In this document: piece after piece, positions 62,301-64,000 of the stretch | Layout of the letters: each line of letters opens with the position of its first letter | How positions within the stretch are numbered: the first letter of the stretch is position 1 | Assembly: GCA_913777465.1 (NCBI GenBank) | Contig: CAJYRQ010000035.1 | Span: forward strand, 31,098 to 95,097 | Direction: 5' to 3' | DNA from: an uncultured Chryseobacterium sp. | GTDB lineage: Bacteria; Bacteroidota; Bacteroidia; Flavobacteriales; Weeksellaceae | Length of the DNA stretch: 64,000 nucleotides | Position numbers and translations under genes: made by a program | The notes under the pieces: generated by a model | Seen by the model: the letters and a program-made list of their open reading frames with translations, nothing else | What the model was told of the DNA's origin: nothing | The model's database searches: none

Positions 62301-63194
62301 ATCCGCGTAAAAGACGGCCTCACCGAATTTCAGCATGACTTTATTCGGAAATCCCTGTGTATTTTCCGGAATAGGATCCAACGCATTCGGATGATTGCGG
62401 GGATAGGCCGGTGTTAAAATATTCCTGGGAAATTCAATCGCTGCCGAAAGCATCAGCGTCGCCTTGAATTTCGGGATGATGACTTCCTTGATGAACTCAT
62501 CAATATCCTGCGGGATCAGCGAACGGAAAAATTCTTTTACTTTTTTCCCGGTTTCCTGGATATCAGTTGTTAATAAATAAGTGGCAAATGCTACTAATGA
62601 AGCATATTTCCCTGTTTTTGCGTAAATGTCTTTTACGACATCCGTTACCGTTGTGGCGTTGGTAACAGTTGCTAATCCTAAACTCTGATCCGTATCGAGT
62701 TGATCAACAAATTTCATCAACGGTGTAACATTCGGATCATCAGACTCTACGAGAGTATTGACGATATGGGCAATGGCCTGTTCTTCCGTGATGTTCAGCA
62801 CTCTGAGTGCGACTTCAAAGATTTGCTGAGGCTCAAAGGAAAAGTTCCCTAAGCTGAACTGGCGCAGGTACGCCAGGATTTTCCATTGGTATTCGATGGT
62901 GATCGGAAAGGCCGAAATGTTAGAATCATTTCCTGCCAGGTCAGGATTAAGGACCAAGGAAATTCCGGTTCCCGGAAGTTCGATATCCAATCGCTTCGAT
63001 ACAAGGGACAAGCTGTAAAAAGCCGAATCTCCTTTCGGGCCTTTGCTGTACTGTAAATCTTTGTAATAGATCTTGTCGAGGAGCCCAATGACTCCGTCTT
63101 TTATGAATCCCAGGATGTCTGGAATCTGGTCGGGTGTAACCACAGAGGATAACCTCGGGTAATACCTGTGTGTTACCGGTGTTTGATTTGGCAT
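56349..63194 (-). CDS. Giant multidomain protein, 2281 aa, unknown function
   Basis: First gene of the four-gene operon; no signal peptide. Residues 1-200 are mixed alpha/beta. Residues 250-1105 are dominated by amphipathic strands separated by Gly/Pro turns (SGKFELGGGNSIIPVNLNLNIG; GFRGLLGYRYVAHKSAIGMSDNDSWYDYYVHPERGI; LAEFKLELKVKVLFIKVKFKIHL), an elongated beta-sheet pattern I recall from very large, mostly unannotated proteins of actinobacteria and myxobacteria (DUF6603-like); this resemblance is from memory. After residue 1105 the sequence is mixed, with two Cys clusters (CGCDEKTEPC near 1656, NCGCTD near 1766), a PPKKKKKEE stretch near 1883 and a beta-rich C-terminus. Its role is undetermined. 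Confidence 0.6.
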   Translation of the reverse strand: MPNQTPVTHRYYPRLSSVVTPDQIPDILGFIKDGVIGLLDKIYYKDLQYSKGPKGDSAFYSLSLVSKRLDIELPGTGISLVLNPDLAGNDSNISAFPITIEYQWKILAYLRQFSLGNFSFEPQQIFEVALRVLNITEEQAIAHIVNTLVESDDPNVTPLMKFVDQLDTDQSLGLATVTNATTVTDVVKDIYAKTGKYASLVAFATYLLTTDIQETGKKVKEFFRSLIPQDIDEFIKEVIIPKFKATLMLSAAIEFPRNILTPAYPRNHPNALDPIPENTQGFPNKVMLKFGEAVFYADTERGFGYNMDLALSTSSPALIGNTGFAIDIHNMKIDLSKKENIAEADADGRPKEFMGVYMEYTEIFLPKKWFKKQQTGQTLGISANHLLIGTGGLSGNIAIRPTYSTAAVGNTTQVVDYFGNFFNLDYTNLKVQSMDGASIQPIANKTALLGYINGLESPAQLKFVFPLELTTTAGQHRTFQKEEEYTKFLSSLDINQLADISKRTLWFNLGKDADKSWELGFSNFEIDFHQGKVVHSSLHAALRIKKFKPDNGASELLIDVVGEWESKENFKLAAAFLPMGLTMNLFDILKFNLQSIEIGKKDDNFYIEADTQIFFPAGSFGEKLFGEQGIDLPSIRYYASGKFELGGGNSIIPVNLNLNIGPVTMSVSAIHIGTVQKMFGNVMRNYNYIGFDGGINVNPLGIDVRGNGVKYYYTNDNDEHGGSGDHYFHISTLEIDLVIPGTASAEAAVAIIKGSLTIPEPGVSTEYRGKVALQLPQMKIYGSAEMAFDPKYPGFLIDANVEFPFVIPLGSFGIFGFRGLLGYRYVAHKSAIGMSDNDSWYDYYVHPERGIHMDKFIGPQHTKDMGFPFSIGAGASLATLDGRLASLRAMVLLSVPSMFAIDAGLTIISERLGLAEDDPRLPPFYAFVIVSSDSLEIGAGGNFQLNKNNGSFIDIKAEVQMGFFFKNQKPWYINFGTKEKPITAALLKDSLNIKAQAYLMIAAKGIEAGARVDFNLNLLILKVWAAIEVGTKISFERPQVGGYIYVEGGAEINLFIVKVSLFISIYFRVELVKPFLILAEFKLELKVKVLFIKVKFKIHLTIKWEKNNEVDTSAVPPITYVSDNPAIDYPKVARLESAAKGVNMLTNEDFKIKTFTGNQIPTPDTVRTSPEVEYIPLDTYIDFKVEKGMIPTVLVDKKIGGHTNGASGYTDLIPPEKVQPGGHVIRQVKHQYSLEDVRILIAKGNDWVEYNPYRGVLSEQQANGITGIDNFKVGFWQKTNEKYDTVRILASTPFTFLDGGQPGWFVPEQYGITASSLFCTDHTPVWHHSDVLDKAVGTIYHQPTMYPNEFINGAYYNILGTATDDDYMIVSNASNPHNFAKSLKITNGSAMVIILPEASAKIKMKLSTWASNVTIRLYKEVFSNAIYQSYDLITEITRTKDELMTELELNEADLLNKYVSKIEIIPYHANQSQIDAINAQIDQIWANAAASTNGEVSSVVLSQADQDLYDELVAQLDKLKDGGCTTAQCNQLDFEVLETVNDYKGLFSSGIVNFNFSQVVNNWTEFENMYMQTVSGNPAPYVDFNTHSVIFLYLPDNPFNTFIERNTVISRISDKADGIDICYSSDYPKEKTNKAVIIKVNKVAQKPIGLKFTPACGCDEKTEPCQKDDLLCGFLNEIMYDLNACLSMNPTGTLHDNWKCFQILIDQIRNFDREHTYYELLNGKEYLTDLIKKLESLYATDYTTQDALEITQMIFDIMYNLGNCGCTDTVDYVTNCYTMLQQVSWMTVTDYEYQQTIPAQAAVQQDMQLMQDAMSKVVQPIWRPNSAYCIHVKTRDNVNGDTPHDFNYYFTFKTAGPIGHFEQKNPDYIDWVRDEKGVPITPPKKKKKEEYPITSLKSYIDMKKSYPNADGDLLMSKPLFYGHEECKIQLFFNKPYVYNMLKKWEEGQGLDLMEGEMNIIIKDPVTDVIIPYPLPEHWTHATVPETITSWVSDTDPNMPLGIQQMMNYVNYVNSANSSLTCNITLGQAVKPKSNSYSVVLDNLNPEKLYTAIISNAFDANGDNGFASWPISPEVTYNENPPVHEFVFKTSRYKNFKEQVESYKLKEYDDHQVVVAERNAVYGIRTDFNQQKLNDLYTLVSKGPENDHLKSLANTYSEVFDRALEGVVGLKPLDPPNNTEFVKIVDHATENVVALLIRNPEPFNDPKIPLTHMSDCFEVLSQNGNPNDEFKVLYSKDYSQILVMHQSKKIINSKLNCRFRYKAWNGTAYVEKSAVTVNEIQL

Positions 63195-64000
63195 GTAATT
63201 TTTTTGTGTTTGAGGTTTATTTAAAACAACATGATAGCATTAAATAAATACGTTCTCCAGGATAAAAGGCTCTTTTCAGTTCTTTGAAAGAAATGACCTT
63301 TGCCATTTTGCTGTGGAAACAGGATATTTTATTCCTATCATCTTTTTAAAATATTGAGAGCATATAAATGTCAATTCCCATTTTAGTGATCCGTATAAAG
63401 CTTTCTAATGATGTATCTGTCAAAAGCTTTATTTTATCTGGTAAATCCATTTTTATTATATACCCTTGGTGGAATAATTGGTTATTTCATAGGTTATTAG
63501 TTTTTAATTTAATCATATCAATCGGCCCATTGAATATCTAAAAATTTTATCAGGTAATACCTGAAGTTCCTACGCGCTGAGCTCTTTCTTCTGAAACAAA
63601 GGTATATAGGCAAAGCGCCAAAACTTGACGTGTTATCTTTTTATTTAAAAAATTTTGAAATTTTATTGTGGAATGAAAGGCAGGGAAACAAAGTGATTTA
63701 ATTTCCCTACCTTAGAAGAATTGGATAAATAGTTCTGCTTCTAAATATTTATCGTTTAAGTAAATCATGAGATTTATTTATCACGTTGAAATTTCAAATA
63801 ATTCGAGACGGTTTGCAATTTTTAAGTTTAAGACCTGCAATCCGGCGTATCTTTAAGACTTACTTATAAATACATCTCTGGAATCTTGTCTGGATAAACA
63901 TAAAGTATAACTCTAGGTAATATTTGTTTATGATTATCTTTAATTAATATGTAAATTATTTTTGTTTTTGAATACCATTGAAACTCTAAGTGCATTCATT
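63195..64000. other. 806-bp AT-rich gap upstream of the giant operon
   Basis: I find no convincing gene here. A TACCTTTG box on the minus strand (63597-63604) is a plausible promoter for the operon and would give a leader of nearly 400 nt. In the leader is a 10-bp inverted repeat (ATAAAGCTTT at 63395-63404 and AAAGCTTTAT at 63423-63432). A 15-bp palindrome TCAGGTAATACCTGA lies at 63550-63564, just downstream of the predicted transcription start. The right end of the window shows no start of another gene. Confidence 0.5.

Noticed and set aside
56637-62417. Many plus-strand open frames across the giant genes
   Set aside because: All are antisense to the two giant coding regions, have atypical composition and none has a recognisable domain or promoter.
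63368-63541. 57-codon plus-strand frame (MSIPILVIRIKLSNDVSVKS...)
   Set aside because: It is in an AT-rich gap with no promoter or conserved motif and probably is chance; it overlaps the leader of the giant operon on the other strand.

Overview
The window looks like a chromosomal stretch of a Chryseobacterium-like member of the Flavobacteriia (Bacteroidota). The support is convergent: promoters have the Bacteroidota form TTG-N19/20-TAnnTTTG (clearest at 6898-6927 and 27214-27244), a secreted metalloprotease ends in a type IX secretion sorting domain, several TonB/beta-barrel proteins are present, the organism has a class II HMG-CoA reductase (mevalonate pathway), start codons lack Shine-Dalgarno sites, and base composition is about 40% GC. 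No IS element, integrase, CRISPR array or rRNA operon is visible. There is one tRNA, Gln(TTG), at 47951-48021.

Layout. 1-6.8 kb: the 5' end of trmD overlapping a type II NADH dehydrogenase, a GH25 lysozyme-like protein, a FemAB/GNAT-like acyltransferase, an ABC-F ATPase and a Gfo/Idh/MocA oxidoreductase. 6.9-10.5 kb: a siderophore TonB receptor with a PepSY-type membrane partner, then a small outer-membrane barrel behind a sigma-54-like promoter. 10.6-17 kb: 1-Cys peroxiredoxin, MscS channel, a secreted reprolysin-type protease with an upstream lipoprotein and a Cys-rich membrane protein, and sucC. 17.2-22.3 kb: a four-gene TetR/ABC/HlyD/TolC export operon whose ABC protein has a strikingly degenerate nucleotide-binding domain. 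22.4-27.1 kb: a ClC channel and a mevalonate-gene operon (mvaA, a 54-aa membrane protein, a DUF3298-like protein, a DUF423 protein). 27.3-29.5 kb: an uncharacterised radical-SAM/HhH plus DUF4130-like DNA metabolism pair. 29.6-47.9 kb: mostly core genes (pfkA, gapA, a LuxR regulator, an MpaB-like oxygenase, recA, an S9 peptidase, htpG, an alkyltransferase-like protein, an acyltransferase, a deoxyhypusine synthase homologue, arfB, menE).

48.1-63.2 kb is the most unusual region: a 15-kb block of four tightly spaced minus-strand genes. It encodes two giant proteins without signal peptides (2281 and 2054 aa) followed by two phage-fibre-like proteins that share an N-terminal module. One of the fibre-like proteins carries GIGT repeats and an S74/endosialidase-chaperone-like C-terminus. 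The block ends beside tRNA-Gln and starts behind a roughly 0.4-kb AT-rich leader. This is the best candidate here for an undescribed system. Its function cannot be read from the sequence alone.

Intergenic DNA is rich in small palindromic repeats: a TTGTCAT...ATGACAA family with four copies, a 146-bp nested palindrome, a 264-bp MITE-like element with a solo end elsewhere, and a roughly 35-bp post-gene repeat with three copies. These may be non-autonomous elements or transcription-termination/REP-like elements.
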